From positions 62,001 to 126,000 of the forward strand of contig NZ_JAIQZC010000003.1 in assembly GCF_020164535.1 (NCBI RefSeq): 64,000 nt of DNA. The letters are read 5' to 3'. Positions 33,566-44,907 of this stretch are shown here, piece after piece. Position 1 is the first letter of the stretch. Each line of letters opens with the position of its first letter. Source of the DNA: Psychroflexus montanilacus (GTDB taxonomy: Bacteria > Bacteroidota > Bacteroidia > Flavobacteriales > Flavobacteriaceae). The notes beneath the pieces were generated by a model. The model ran no database searches. It saw only the letters and a program-made list of their open reading frames with translations, and had not been told where the DNA came from. A program made the translations under genes and the position numbers.

Positions 33566-35158
33566 ATGAGTGTAGACGTAAACATGTCGGTAACCGGAAA
33601 TGCGCCAGAGGCGTTGTCTGTCCAGCAAAAGCTGTCCAGCGCCCTGGGTTTGGCAGGAATCTTTATCATGACGTTGTCAGCCTTTGATGTTGGGTTTCAA
33701 CCCAAAACTCTATGGCTGACTCTGTCTTTGGTTTTGGTAGCGGCAGGAATTATCTGGTATACCAAAGCTAGCTATGCAGGCTTGCCAGAAGGCATCAAAA
33801 ATGATGGGGTGTACTTCAAATCGCTGACCAACCGCGGATTTTGGGCTTACATTTTGGGTTTAGTGTTAACTGGATTCTATATCGTACTTTACTTTTATCC
33901 AAGTTGGATGGGCTTAAACAGTGAAGGGGATAACACAGGCATTGTGGCCTTGTTTGATCCCTTGAGCAAAGCCTTGAGCGGCAACCCAGCCAGCCAGTGG
34001 TTTGTTTACGGAACTTTGTATACGCTGGCTATTTTAGGATTTGGGATCAAATTCCTTTGGAAATACCGACATAACAGTTACCAACGATTAAGAACCTTTT
34101 CGGTGATGTTTTTTCAGTTGGGTTTTGCTTTCATCATTCCTGAAGTAATGGCGAGATTGAACAACGATGATTTTTCGCTTCCTTATTACAATCTGGTTAA
34201 CATCTGGCCATTGAATTACTATAATTTTGAGCAATATAGGGTCGATGATTTTATTAGCGCGGGTTCAGTAGGCATAGGTTTATTGATTTTTGGGGTGCTT
34301 TCCATTTTGGTGATTACGCCTATCTTAACTTACAAGTACGGCAAACGCTGGTACTGCTCCTGGGTATGTGGCTGTGGAGGTTTGGCTGAAACCGCTGGTG
34401 ACCCCTTTCGTCACTTGAGCGATAAATCGCAAAATGCCTGGAAGTTGGAGCGCTGGCTGGTGCATTCTGTCGTGGTATTTGTAGTGATCATGACAACAGC
34501 GGTGGTCTATTCTTATTTAAATAACGGCGGCTACTGGCTTTCGGGAGGTGCGTTTTTAGTAAGTGTAGCCAGTTTACTTACGTTAGTTTTTGCCTGGGTG
34601 ATGATCTATAAACGAGAACAACTGCAAAAGGACGCCAAGTATGCGGCTATTGGTTTTTTTGTGTTGATTCTAGCTTTGATTGGTTTGCATTTCACAGGGA
34701 TCAGCGGGAACATTTTTCTCTTTGAAGCCGAAACCTTGCGTTCTACCTATGGTTTTGCGGTTGGTGCTATATTTTCTGGAGTGGTTGGAGTAGGCTTTTA
34801 CCCCATTTTTGGTAACCGCGTGTGGTGTAGGTTTGGTTGCCCGATGGCAGCGATCTTGGGCTTTCAACAGCGCTTGTTTTCTAAATTCAGAATCACCACC
34901 AACGGTGGACAGTGCATTTCCTGCGGAAACTGCTCTACTTATTGCGAAATGGGCATCGACGTAAGAGCTTACGCCCAAAAAGGAGAAAACATTGTGAGGT
35001 CCTCTTGTGTGGGTTGTGGGATTTGCGCTTCGGTCTGTCCGAGAGGGGTTTTAAAATTGGAAAACGATACTCCAGCTGGCCGAATCAATTCTAAAGAGGT
35101 TTTACTTGGAAACGATGTGGATCTGATGGATTTGGTGAATCAGAACCAGAAAAAATAG
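33566..35158 (+). CDS. Membrane 4Fe-4S ferredoxin-type protein (NapH/CcoG-like)
   Basis: A 530-residue protein with about ten membrane segments and Cys clusters of NapH/RdxA type: CSWVCGCGG and WCRFGCPMA in membrane-flanking loops, then two classical 4Fe-4S motifs near the C-terminus, CISCGNCSTYCEMGI and CVGCGICASVCPRGV. It should move electrons between a flavoprotein such as the one upstream and a membrane or periplasmic acceptor. The physiological reaction is unknown. A bidirectional terminator follows. Confidence 0.87.
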   Translation: MSVDVNMSVTGNAPEALSVQQKLSSALGLAGIFIMTLSAFDVGFQPKTLWLTLSLVLVAAGIIWYTKASYAGLPEGIKNDGVYFKSLTNRGFWAYILGLVLTGFYIVLYFYPSWMGLNSEGDNTGIVALFDPLSKALSGNPASQWFVYGTLYTLAILGFGIKFLWKYRHNSYQRLRTFSVMFFQLGFAFIIPEVMARLNNDDFSLPYYNLVNIWPLNYYNFEQYRVDDFISAGSVGIGLLIFGVLSILVITPILTYKYGKRWYCSWVCGCGGLAETAGDPFRHLSDKSQNAWKLERWLVHSVVVFVVIMTTAVVYSYLNNGGYWLSGGAFLVSVASLLTLVFAWVMIYKREQLQKDAKYAAIGFFVLILALIGLHFTGISGNIFLFEAETLRSTYGFAVGAIFSGVVGVGFYPIFGNRVWCRFGCPMAAILGFQQRLFSKFRITTNGGQCISCGNCSTYCEMGIDVRAYAQKGENIVRSSCVGCGICASVCPRGVLKLENDTPAGRINSKEVLLGNDVDLMDLVNQNQKK

Positions 35159-35171
35159 GATTCTATAAAAA

Positions 35172-35205
35172 AAACCTCTTTACTTTTACTCAGGTAAAGA
35201 GGTTT
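35172..35205. terminator. Bidirectional terminator
   Basis: Perfect 12-bp stem AAACCTCTTTAC / GTAAAGAGGTTT with a 10-nt loop, between the convergent genes ending at 35158 and 35262. A/T runs flank it on both sides. Confidence 0.8.
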
Positions 35206-35261
35206 AAAATTAATAAAATCTAGCTAGTTAAAAATTCTAAGTATCGATCTAACTTACAGAA

Positions 35262-35648
35262 TCATTCTATTTTTCTAAATCTTTCATAACAACCTTCATC
35301 ACAGGGGGAAGGTTTTGGAAACACTTCTAAATCACCATTGTCAAAAAAGTCGTAATTATATATAAGTTCTATATTATCACATATGATTATAATTTCAGAC
35401 TCAGATTCAATATCTTGATAGTTACAATTGATAAAGCCTTCCCTGATATATTCGCCAGCCTCTGTAAATTCAATTGTATACCCATCTTCCACGGGTTGAT
35501 TCGGCTGAGGTGAACCACCATCATAGCGTTCAATCAATTGCCAAGTGCCAGTAAGGGATTTTACACTTACCTCTGTGGATTTGTCATCGTCTTGACTACA
35601 GCTTATAAAAAATATGCCTACGAGTAGAATTGTTAGTTTTAGTTTCAT
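35262..35648 (-). CDS. Lipocalin-like lipoprotein
   Basis: A 128-residue lipoprotein, signal MKLKLTILLVGIFFISC with SQDDDKS after the lipid Cys (acidic, surface-type). The mature part has LTGTWQLIERYDGG, a lipocalin-like opening, and YTIEFTEAGEYIREG. Four Cys toward the C-terminus (CNYQ, CDN, CDEGC). Last gene of a minus-strand run starting at 38308; 19 bp after the barrel protein gene. Confidence 0.7.
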   Translation of the reverse strand: MKLKLTILLVGIFFISCSQDDDKSTEVSVKSLTGTWQLIERYDGGSPQPNQPVEDGYTIEFTEAGEYIREGFINCNYQDIESESEIIIICDNIELIYNYDFFDNGDLEVFPKPSPCDEGCYERFRKIE

Positions 35649-35667
35649 TTTCTCTTTTTTAATTTAA

Positions 35668-36246
35668 TTAAAAACGCATTTCAACTGAGGGACCTATCAT
35701 AAAAGATTCAAGGTCTAGATATAATGGTAAATAAGATTTTAAATTGATTCCCAAATAAATAAAATCTGAAACTGAATACATTAAAGCAGCTGAAAAGAAT
35801 AATCCAAAATTGAAAGATTCACCTTGATTTTCAAATTCAATCCCTTGAAATTGCTGATCCGCAAAAATTATTTTTGGATCATTAGCCCTCTCAAAAATGA
35901 GAGCTCCTCCTATAGATCCTGAAATTGTAAAGTCATCGCTTATTTGCCAATATTTACTGAAATTTGGGTTTATGATGGTACTATTATAAGTTGAAGGAGT
36001 ATTCAAAAACAGAGGCGATGCCTCAAAATTACCTGTACTTGTAACTTTAATAAGTTCTAAATTGAGCCAAAATTCTTCATTGATCTTGTAACCAAAACTG
36101 CCAGATAGATAGCTCCCATTGTTATCTGCTAAAAAGAATGTGCTATTGTAATATCCATATTCTGTGGACATTCTAAACTTCACATTCTCATTATTTTGAG
36201 AATACATAGAAACAGAAATAAATAAGATGATCATTAATTGTTTCAT
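35668..36246 (-). CDS. Outer-membrane beta-barrel protein
   Basis: A 192-residue protein with signal MKQLMIILFISVSMYSQ and alternating aromatic/hydrophobic strands ending in the aromatic EMRF, as expected for a small outer-membrane barrel of about 8 strands. No specific family. Overlaps the upstream gene stop by 4 bases, so it is co-translated with the similar protein at 36243-36830. Confidence 0.65.
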   Translation of the reverse strand: MKQLMIILFISVSMYSQNNENVKFRMSTEYGYYNSTFFLADNNGSYLSGSFGYKINEEFWLNLELIKVTSTGNFEASPLFLNTPSTYNSTIINPNFSKYWQISDDFTISGSIGGALIFERANDPKIIFADQQFQGIEFENQGESFNFGLFFSAALMYSVSDFIYLGINLKSYLPLYLDLESFMIGPSVEMRF

Positions 36247-36830
36247 TTTAAAAAGCGTTTGGAAATTAATAAATTAACAGACCAGTAATTGTCTTGACCA
36301 AAAAAATCATCATTACTGCTAAAGGGTTTGTTAACCCTCGCGTCAAGACCAAAACCATAATTATTGAGAAAATAGGTATAACGCACACCTATAAGGTTTG
36401 AAAAGGTCCTATCAGATTCTACATCACTCTCAAAAATAAAATTATTTTGGTCTATAAGTGTATTTAAATTATCCACAGAATCAATAAACATATAGCCTAA
36501 ACCACCAAAAAATGAAAAATTATGACGGGTTGTTTTGACAAAAGTCACATGTAATAACGTATGAAGCGTAAATATGGAACTTTTTGAAAAAAAATAAGAT
36601 TGATTGAGGTAGTCACCAAAACTATAATCTTTTGGAAAATCGCTAGAATTTGCATAAGATAAACCAAATTCTATATCTAGATATCTATTTAATTCTTTTG
36701 TAAATGACGTTGCAATTTCGTAGCCATCAGTATCATCAAAATGTGAAAATCCAGCGTGAAAATTTATTTTTTCTGACTGTGAGAAACAGTTCAAGCTAAA
36801 AAGTAAAATTAAAGTAGTTATGTTTTTCAT
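36243..36830 (-). CDS. Outer-membrane beta-barrel-like protein
   Basis: A 195-residue protein, signal MKNITTLILLFSLNCFSQ, strands with Tyr/Phe (DIEFGLSYANSS, FFGGLGYMFID, YGFGLDARVN) and a terminal LISKRFLK. Similar in style to the following gene, and perhaps a diverged paralog. It sits 45 bp after the frameshifted lipoprotein gene; the two barrels may anchor or export that lipoprotein, but this is speculation. Confidence 0.6.
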   Translation of the reverse strand: MKNITTLILLFSLNCFSQSEKINFHAGFSHFDDTDGYEIATSFTKELNRYLDIEFGLSYANSSDFPKDYSFGDYLNQSYFFSKSSIFTLHTLLHVTFVKTTRHNFSFFGGLGYMFIDSVDNLNTLIDQNNFIFESDVESDRTFSNLIGVRYTYFLNNYGFGLDARVNKPFSSNDDFFGQDNYWSVNLLISKRFLK

Positions 36831-36875
36831 CTAAAAAAGAACTAGCCCCCTAATTAGAGAGCTAGATTTATTTGG

Positions 36876-38308
36876 TTAAAGACTTGTGTAATAGAAATCA
36901 AAAAAATATTCAAATTTTTGTGCAACTCTTCTTACTGATAGATTTAAATTATTGTGATTAATTGTAGAATTGTCATATTCAGATCCTCCTACAATTGTCG
37001 TTAAAACTTGATCACGATCCAATTCTGAATTACCTCTAAAAATCGCCTTACTGCCACTACCGGCAGTTACATTTACAGATAAAGAAGTGGTTGGAGTATA
37101 ATTCCCTTCTCCATCAATTTTAATTTCATTTTTTACGTTAACAGTTGACGTACTACTGTTTCTTCTTTTTGTCCAAACTACAATTTGTTGACTACCTTTT
37201 GCTTTATGCCAATTGGGATCAAACATAATGTTTAAAGTTTTCCATCTCTTATTCCTTAAATCTGAAGCACTAATGTCAAAATCAAAATAAAACACCCCAG
37301 TTACTGCTGAAAGTTCTCCATTTGGATTGATGCCTATAGTTGTACCAGCTCTAGCAATTCTTGTTCTATGGGCCTTGGATAAGGTTCTTTTCCAACTAGT
37401 AGTAGTTATTCTAGCTTTTGGTAAAAAGTTTGTTAAAACGTCATTATCTCCAAAAAATGTGTAAGGATTTATATTTTGGGCAATTCTGATTCTTTGTGGC
37501 GGTTGTGGATTGGTAGGCCCACCGCCTCCGCCATATATTGGTCCTATTACAATCGGTTGCTGACAGCTATTTTGCGAATATAAGTCACCATAGAATTCCA
37601 TCAACTGATCAATAGGCTGATTAGGATCTAAATATTGATGATTACCTCCACAATCAGTAATCATTAACATCTCACCAATATAATCTTCGTCGATGGGAAT
37701 TATGGCTATTGTTGGATTGTCAAACAGATAATCTTCATCAATCCCGGAAATATATTCTTGATTGTTTGGATTAAACATATAGCCTTCGTGAATTGATTCT
37801 TCATTTCCATCTTCAAAAGTAATTGTATAATTTTCTTCGTAATTGTCGAAATTTTCCATGTATGGGAAAAATAACTCCAACTCATTTTCTATCAAATAAT
37901 CATCTAAGTTAAATTCATTTTTCATCAGAGATTCACTACTTAAAGTTGAGGAGATTAAGGGGAAATCTTCGAAATTGTTTTTATAATATTCGATTATACC
38001 GTTTTTAAAGAAATCACTTTTCGTTTCTCTTATTTCTTTATCGTGAATCATCCTCTTTTCATGATTACTTAATTTCGATTCATTATTTAGAAGAAGTGAG
38101 ATTGAAATTGATTTGGCATAGGGGTCAAACTCATTAACTTTACTAATAACTTCATTCATCACTTTTGGGTCTTTAGTACATTTCCAAATAATAGTGATAA
38201 CTCTTTTAACTCATTATTTTCAGAAGGAACTTTTAAATTATTATCATATTCTTCAGTTTCACATGAATATAATAATATTAGTACAAGGGTTACGATTATT
38301 TTTTTCAT
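36876..38308 (-). pseudogene. Surface lipoprotein with Gly-rich linker, interrupted by a one-base frameshift
   Basis: Two frames form one gene. ATG 38308 starts MKKIIVTLVLILLYSC-ETEEYD, a lipoprotein signal with acidic residues, and runs 49 codons to LFGNVLKTQK-TGA (38161-38159). The continuation MNEVISKVNEFDPYAKSISI is in the next frame (GTG 38162 or ATG 38159); one extra A in the AAAAG run would join them into about 478 residues. Then come an acidic helical region, a Cys cluster, a GGGGG-Pro linker (GPIYGGGGGPTNPQPPQ) and a C-terminal beta-rich domain with no recognised family. Same layout and same operator pair as the 4-9 kb lipoproteins. Mutation, programmed shift or sequencing error are all possible. 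Confidence 0.75.
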
Positions 38309-38400
38309 TTTTTAAAATTTAAATGTTGATTTTGGCAGAATAAAATCTACCTGATTTAAAACACTTCTCAATTAGAAGTTAGCAATCTCATAAAAACCAA

Positions 38401-38408
38401 TACATTTG
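38401..38408 (+). promoter_or_regulatory. Promoter -7 box of a possible small RNA
   Basis: TACATTTG followed by CATCG fits the TAnnTTTG consensus and its usual continuation. No convincing -33 element. It points away from the lipoprotein gene and toward the terminator at 38448. Confidence 0.4.
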
Positions 38409-38412
38409 CATC

Positions 38413-38484
38413 GCACAGTGAAGTGTATGTTTTCATGCCTTTACGGGAGAAGCTTCTACCTAGTAGGAGCTTTCTCTTTTTTTT
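38413..38484 (+). ncRNA. Candidate antisense small RNA
   Basis: About 72 nt between the -7 box at 38401 and a terminator hairpin (GAGAAGCTTCT / AGGAGCTTTCTC, 38448-38476) with eight T (38477-38484). No protein-coding gene on this strand uses the pair. It lies opposite the leader between operator pair C (38554) and the lipoprotein ATG (38308), so it would be antisense to that leader. No known RNA family recognised. Confidence 0.35.
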
Positions 38485-38553
38485 ATCTTTTTTCTATTTC
38501 ATTGAGACATATTTTAGTTTTTATAAAACTAAAATTAATATTTCTTTTAGAGT

Positions 38554-38590
38554 TACGGTTCGACCGTACAATTGGTGCGGGAAAACCGTA
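38554..38590 (-). promoter_or_regulatory. Tandem TACGG-N5-CCGTA operator pair C
   Basis: Read on the minus strand: TACGGTTTTCCCGCA (38590-38576), 7 bp, TACGGTCGAACCGTA (38568-38554); centres 22 bp apart, the same order, spacing and even the same one-arm variant as pair A. The spacer is unrelated (CCAATTG). It lies 245 bp upstream of the frameshifted lipoprotein gene. The 38591-38749 remainder holds nothing I recognise. Confidence 0.75.
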
Positions 38591-38749
38591 CTTTTTAATT
38601 ATTCACTTATAAAACACTGATATACAGAGTTTTATATATCTAAAAACCGTGAAATTATTTCTGGTTAATTTTTTAGTTCATCAAAAGATAAGCCAAATGT
38701 TAAACTATTTAACAATTTATCCTGAGTCAGATTTCTACAAATTTTAAAA

Positions 38750-39907
38750 TTAAGATCCTTTTCTCATCATCTCATAAGCTCCATTGAGGTACTCGTAAAA
38801 ATCTGCGGGGAAAACGGCAGTATTGGATTTGGATTCCCTTTCGTGGCCGAGACGAACGATCAAGATATTTTTTTCGGGATCGCCTATTACGTACTGCCCT
38901 AATATGCCTTGCATCACAAAAAAGGGTCTTCCACCAATTTCCTCCAGCCAAAAGCCATAACCGTATTCTGGATCCTTTTCAAATCTAGGTTGGATACATT
39001 TTTCAATGAAGTCTTCATTCAAAAGTTGCTGTCCATTATATAGACCTTTGTTTAAAACCAGGAGTCCTGTTCTGGCAAAATCTCGGGCATTGGAAGACAA
39101 GCAGCAATAGGTCTTTTCCATACCGCTTTCTTCGCTATCCAGCTGCCAGTAGGCGTGGTTTTCCATGCCCATAGGTTTCCAAAACTTCTCACTCAAGTAG
39201 TGTGACAAGTGTTGCTCTGTTGCTTTTTCAATCACCATCCCCAGCAATTGGGTATTTCCGCTGAGGTAATTAAACTCTTGCCCAGGTTGCTCATCTACAG
39301 CAAGACTTAGCATCAACTCTCGTAAATTTTTGTCGTAATAAGCCTGAGCGGTAATCGAAAAAGGCGAATAATAATTCTCATCCCAATTGAGGCCAGAGGC
39401 CATCGATGACAAATCGCCAACGGTCAATTGCTCGGCAAATTCACCTTTCAATTCTGGAAAAAAGTCTACCACTTTTTGATCCAAACTTTCTATAAAGCCT
39501 TCTTCTATAGCTTTGCCTAAAAGTAAGGTGGTGATGCTTTTGGCCATAGAAAAGGAATTGGTGTGGGATTCTGGACCGTAGCCGTCTGCATAATCTTCAT
39601 GCCATAATTTCCCGTCCTTAAAAATTAAATAACTCACCGTCCCGTAAGTTTCGTGAGTTTCTTTCAATTTTTGAGGGATCTCAGCGGTGTTGTAGTCTGG
39701 GTGCTTTGGAAGTGGGTCTGGAGTTTCATTCTCGATAGTCCGGTTATCAAAATAAGGATAATCGTCTATAAAGGCCGTATCGTGCCCTGTCATATACACC
39801 ACACGTACACCTTTAAATACATAACCATAACCTGTCATGTACAGGCCAAGTACAATACACAAGACGATCCCCAGGGTCCAGGCAAAAAGTTTAGCGATGG
39901 TTTTCAT
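38750..39907 (-). CDS. Serine hydrolase, beta-lactamase family (class C-like)
   Basis: A 385-residue protein with an N-terminal membrane anchor or signal (KTIAKLFAWTLGIVLCIVLGLY). Beta-lactamase/esterase fold: SFSMAKSITTLL contains the S-x-x-K nucleophile, EFNYLSGNTQLLG the Y-x-(S/G)-N element. Such stand-alone proteins are usually esterases or DD-peptidases rather than true beta-lactamases. Monocistronic as far as I can see. Confidence 0.85.
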   Translation of the reverse strand: MKTIAKLFAWTLGIVLCIVLGLYMTGYGYVFKGVRVVYMTGHDTAFIDDYPYFDNRTIENETPDPLPKHPDYNTAEIPQKLKETHETYGTVSYLIFKDGKLWHEDYADGYGPESHTNSFSMAKSITTLLLGKAIEEGFIESLDQKVVDFFPELKGEFAEQLTVGDLSSMASGLNWDENYYSPFSITAQAYYDKNLRELMLSLAVDEQPGQEFNYLSGNTQLLGMVIEKATEQHLSHYLSEKFWKPMGMENHAYWQLDSEESGMEKTYCCLSSNARDFARTGLLVLNKGLYNGQQLLNEDFIEKCIQPRFEKDPEYGYGFWLEEIGGRPFFVMQGILGQYVIGDPEKNILIVRLGHERESKSNTAVFPADFYEYLNGAYEMMRKGS

Positions 39908-40248
39908 TGAAGGAAATTTTAGTAAAAATAATGGAATCGATCAAAACCTAAACTCAATTCGGATAAGAAAATCCTATTTGCTGAAATTTAACCAATCAGT
40001 TTTCGTTTTTTGAGATGATGACCATAGGTGCTGTACAGTTTATAATTCAGTGTAAGTCTTTTTCAGTTTTTTATGAAAAACAGAAGTTTATTCTTAAACA
40101 ATCTTTAATTTATTTTAAATGCATTTCATTATTGATTAATTTTAAGTGAAATGAAATGAAAATCAGTTTTGCTTATGGATGAATTAAATTTATAGATAAA
40201 ACTTATACTATTTTCACCCTATAATGCTTTTTCTTTATACTAAATTAA

Positions 40249-42513
<2,265 letters not shown>

Positions 42514-42540
42514 GCATACATTTTAGATTATAGTAGAAAA

Positions 42541-42571
42541 GGGTGATTTGGCAACAAATCACCCTTTTTTT
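42541..42571 (+). terminator. katG terminator
   Basis: Stem GGGTGATTTG / CAAATCACCC with a GCAA-type loop (42541-42564), then seven T. Beyond it, to 42935, there is no recognisable gene. Confidence 0.9.
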
Positions 42572-42935
42572 ATATCCGCATGAGAGTGGGTGTGATATTG
42601 ATTTTGCCTCCGTTAACCTGAGGTTTGGCGATACATTGCTTTATGTCTTGAGTTGGCTTAAAGATCCAGTCTGGTGAGGAAATCCTATTGAAGAGGGAAA
42701 GGTCAACTAAAGTTGGGATAAGCTAGTAAAGCACTTCCAAAACCTACAATTTACGCCCAACCGTTCTCAAATTCCATTTAAAAGTGTATGTTTATGGTAA
42801 CAATTTATTAATGTAATGCTACTTATGTTTTTAGAAAAGTAGTGGTGGTTGAGGGTATATACTGGTTGCTTTGCATATGAAAGTGAAATCATCGTCAAAA
42901 TAAAATCTTTCGTATATTTAAGAAAAAATACTGCT

Positions 42936-43118
42936 ATGATTACTAAAACAAAATTGAAAGAGCAAATTGATAGTTTTCCAGAACAATTTTCGATTGACGA
43001 TTTAGTTGAACGACTAATTTTAGTGGAAAAAATTGAGAAAGGAAAAATCCAATCCGAGAACGATGAGATTTTAAGCGAAAGTGAATTTGACAAAGAGATG
43101 AATAAATGGTTCGAATAA
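42936..43118 (+). CDS. Small antitoxin-like protein
   Basis: A 60-residue acidic protein from ATG 42936 (MITKTKLKEQIDSFPEQFSI). The frame is open upstream, but a promoter-like TATATTTA lies there and this ATG gives the usual length. IDDLVERLILVEKIEKGKIQ and ESEFDKEMNKWFE match small Bacteroidota antitoxins paired with RelE/ParE toxins. It overlaps the toxin gene by 13 bases. Confidence 0.75.
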   Translation: MITKTKLKEQIDSFPEQFSIDDLVERLILVEKIEKGKIQSENDEILSESEFDKEMNKWFE

Positions 43119-43402
43119 ATTGGACTTTTCAGGCAAAAAGTGACTTAAAAAATATCGCCGAATATATTTCTAAAGACTCAAAACTTTATGCAAAACGACA
43201 AGTTTTTAAAATCCGAAATCGAACTGATATTCTAAAATCCCATAATTACTCTGGACGAAAAGTTCCTGAAATTCAGGATAAAAGTATTAGAGAAATTTTT
43301 GAAGGAAACTACCGGATAATTTACAAAGTTGTAACTGAAAATCGAATTGATATTTTGACTATTCATCATTCTGCAAGAGATTTACGAAAACGAAAAATAT
43401 AA
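43106..43402 (+). CDS. RelE/ParE-family toxin
   Basis: A 98-residue protein with the ParE pattern: VRINWTFQAKSDLKNIAEYIS, GRKVPEI, IREIFEGNYRIIYKVV and IDILTIHHSARDL (the conserved ending H-x-x-R). It would poison gyrase or mRNA; which is not decided by sequence alone. Second toxin-antitoxin pair of the window, antitoxin first here. Confidence 0.85.
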   Translation: MVRINWTFQAKSDLKNIAEYISKDSKLYAKRQVFKIRNRTDILKSHNYSGRKVPEIQDKSIREIFEGNYRIIYKVVTENRIDILTIHHSARDLRKRKI

Positions 43403-43560
43403 CAGATCGAAAAATAAGCAAGGTAACACTGCATACAGCTCATTGCTGAGTTACGGCTGAAATCAGAGTTTTGGAATTTTCTGGAAGTCAAAATCTGAAA
43501 ATGAAAAATAATTACTAATTCTCCCGCAACGAGTCGATAGGCGAGAACGTTATTGCACAT

Positions 43561-44046
43561 TTGAAAATGAAACCCCATCTACTATTATTATCTTCAATAC
43601 TCTTCCTGATTTCTTTCTTTAACCAGGTTAATGGTCAAACTCCAGAAGAATTCATCGACAAATTGAAGGCAGAATCAGCTTCTTATCATGACATACCGCT
43701 GAACAGATATTATTTGTCAGATTTAGACAGAGATGGAGATTATGAAATTATTGAGAGAACTAATCGGATAGAGTCCGCCTACGCTGGATTCCTCAATACA
43801 GAATTGAATCAAGCATTCTCATATGATAAAATTTATGTTCTAAAAGACAATGAATATATACAGAGCGACAAGGACTTAGGACGACATCTTGAACTTCAGC
43901 TAAGCCATTACGAATTATGGAGAAAAAACATTTTGAATCCAGTGAATTTAACGCAAGATTCAAAACACCTGATTGAGGAAAACAGAGAAGATTTCTTGAA
44001 AGAAATAGATTTCATAATCAACCAAATCAAAGAACAAATAGAATAA
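43561..44046 (+). CDS. Exported hypothetical protein
   Basis: A 161-residue protein; ATG 43567 may be the start (MKPHLLLLSSILFLISFFNQVNGQ signal). One EF-hand-like or FG-GAP-like calcium loop is visible (LSDLDRDGDYEII). The rest is helical and charged. No family recognised. It stands alone between two pieces of intergenic DNA. Confidence 0.6.
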   Translation: MKMKPHLLLLSSILFLISFFNQVNGQTPEEFIDKLKAESASYHDIPLNRYYLSDLDRDGDYEIIERTNRIESAYAGFLNTELNQAFSYDKIYVLKDNEYIQSDKDLGRHLELQLSHYELWRKNILNPVNLTQDSKHLIEENREDFLKEIDFIINQIKEQIE

Positions 44047-44237
44047 AAACATCTACAACATCTAGTATAGCCAATAGCTGTTAATTGCTAACTCCAAAGA
44101 TTTGGTATATTTAAAAAAGTAAAAATTAAGCTAGTATTGGTAGGCTACTGCGCATACACGCAAACCATAATAGCACATTGATACAAACAAGGTGAAATAA
44201 TGTGGCTTTAACTTTCGCCTAAAAAAAACCAAAACCA

Positions 44238-44645
44238 ATGCCAAAACTCATCATCCAAAGGAATTCAGAATGGAACAATAAGGCACGTGAAATCGGGATT
44301 TATAGTAATAGCAAAAAGTTGGGAACAATAAAGGATGGAATGACCAAACACTTTGAGTTAGAAGCGGGGACTCATGACATCTATGCCAAAATAGATTGGT
44401 GTCGCAGCCCAAAACTCAATCTGAAGATAGAAGAACACAATACAAGGATTTTAAAACTGAGTGGCTTTAAATATGGCAAATGGCTTATGCCTGTCATGTT
44501 AAGTTTTATAGCCTTATCCATTCTGGCTACATATGTATTAGGTATGCGGTGGAATTACTTCGTTTTTATACCAGGGATTGTTTTAGTATACCTGGGGTAT
44601 TTTATCACCTTTGGAAGAAAGCGCTATTTAAGACTAACTGAATAA
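44238..44645 (+). CDS. Small membrane protein with PEGA-like N-terminus
   Basis: A 135-residue protein. The first 70 residues form a beta-rich domain (IGIYSNSKKLGTIKDGMTKHF, LEAGTHDIYAKIDW) like a PEGA or similar small domain facing the cytoplasm, followed by two membrane segments at about 78-97 and 104-122 and a short basic tail. No function known. Confidence 0.6.
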   Translation: MPKLIIQRNSEWNNKAREIGIYSNSKKLGTIKDGMTKHFELEAGTHDIYAKIDWCRSPKLNLKIEEHNTRILKLSGFKYGKWLMPVMLSFIALSILATYVLGMRWNYFVFIPGIVLVYLGYFITFGRKRYLRLTE

Positions 44646-44820
44646 TTAACTTAATTCACCTCGACTTGTGCGCCCTAAACTCAACATAATGGATGTTAAA
44701 TATTTAAAACAAAGCATACAGAAAAGTTATTGAGAAAGCAAGTGGTGGTCAAGAGTTGGTTTTAAGTTTTAGTATTTTCGTATTATTATAAATCATAAAG
44801 TCCAATCATCAACTCACATC

Positions 44821-44907
44821 ATGAGAACTAAAAGCGAATCGATTTTAAACACTTTCGCCATCATTTCTATAGCTATTTTAACCCTAGTCTTTTTAGACTT
44901 TGCTTAA
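44821..44907 (+). CDS. Tiny membrane peptide, possibly truncated by a stop
   Basis: ATG 44821 gives 28 residues, MRTKSESILNTFAIISIAIL and then TLVFLDFA: a charged start and one membrane segment. Beyond the TAA (44905-44907) the frame continues GEFIEGWIHPK to another stop. A G-x-x-x-GW tail is usual in small flavobacterial membrane proteins, so the TAA may be a nonsense mutation in a 39-residue protein. The remaining gap 44646-45031 shows nothing else. Confidence 0.35.
   Translation: MRTKSESILNTFAIISIAILTLVFLDFA

Noticed and set aside
38406-38620. Plus-strand frames of 65-68 codons between 38.4 and 38.6 kb
   Set aside because: They cross a terminator hairpin and the operator pair, and have T-run-derived Phe/Leu-rich sequence; judged non-coding.
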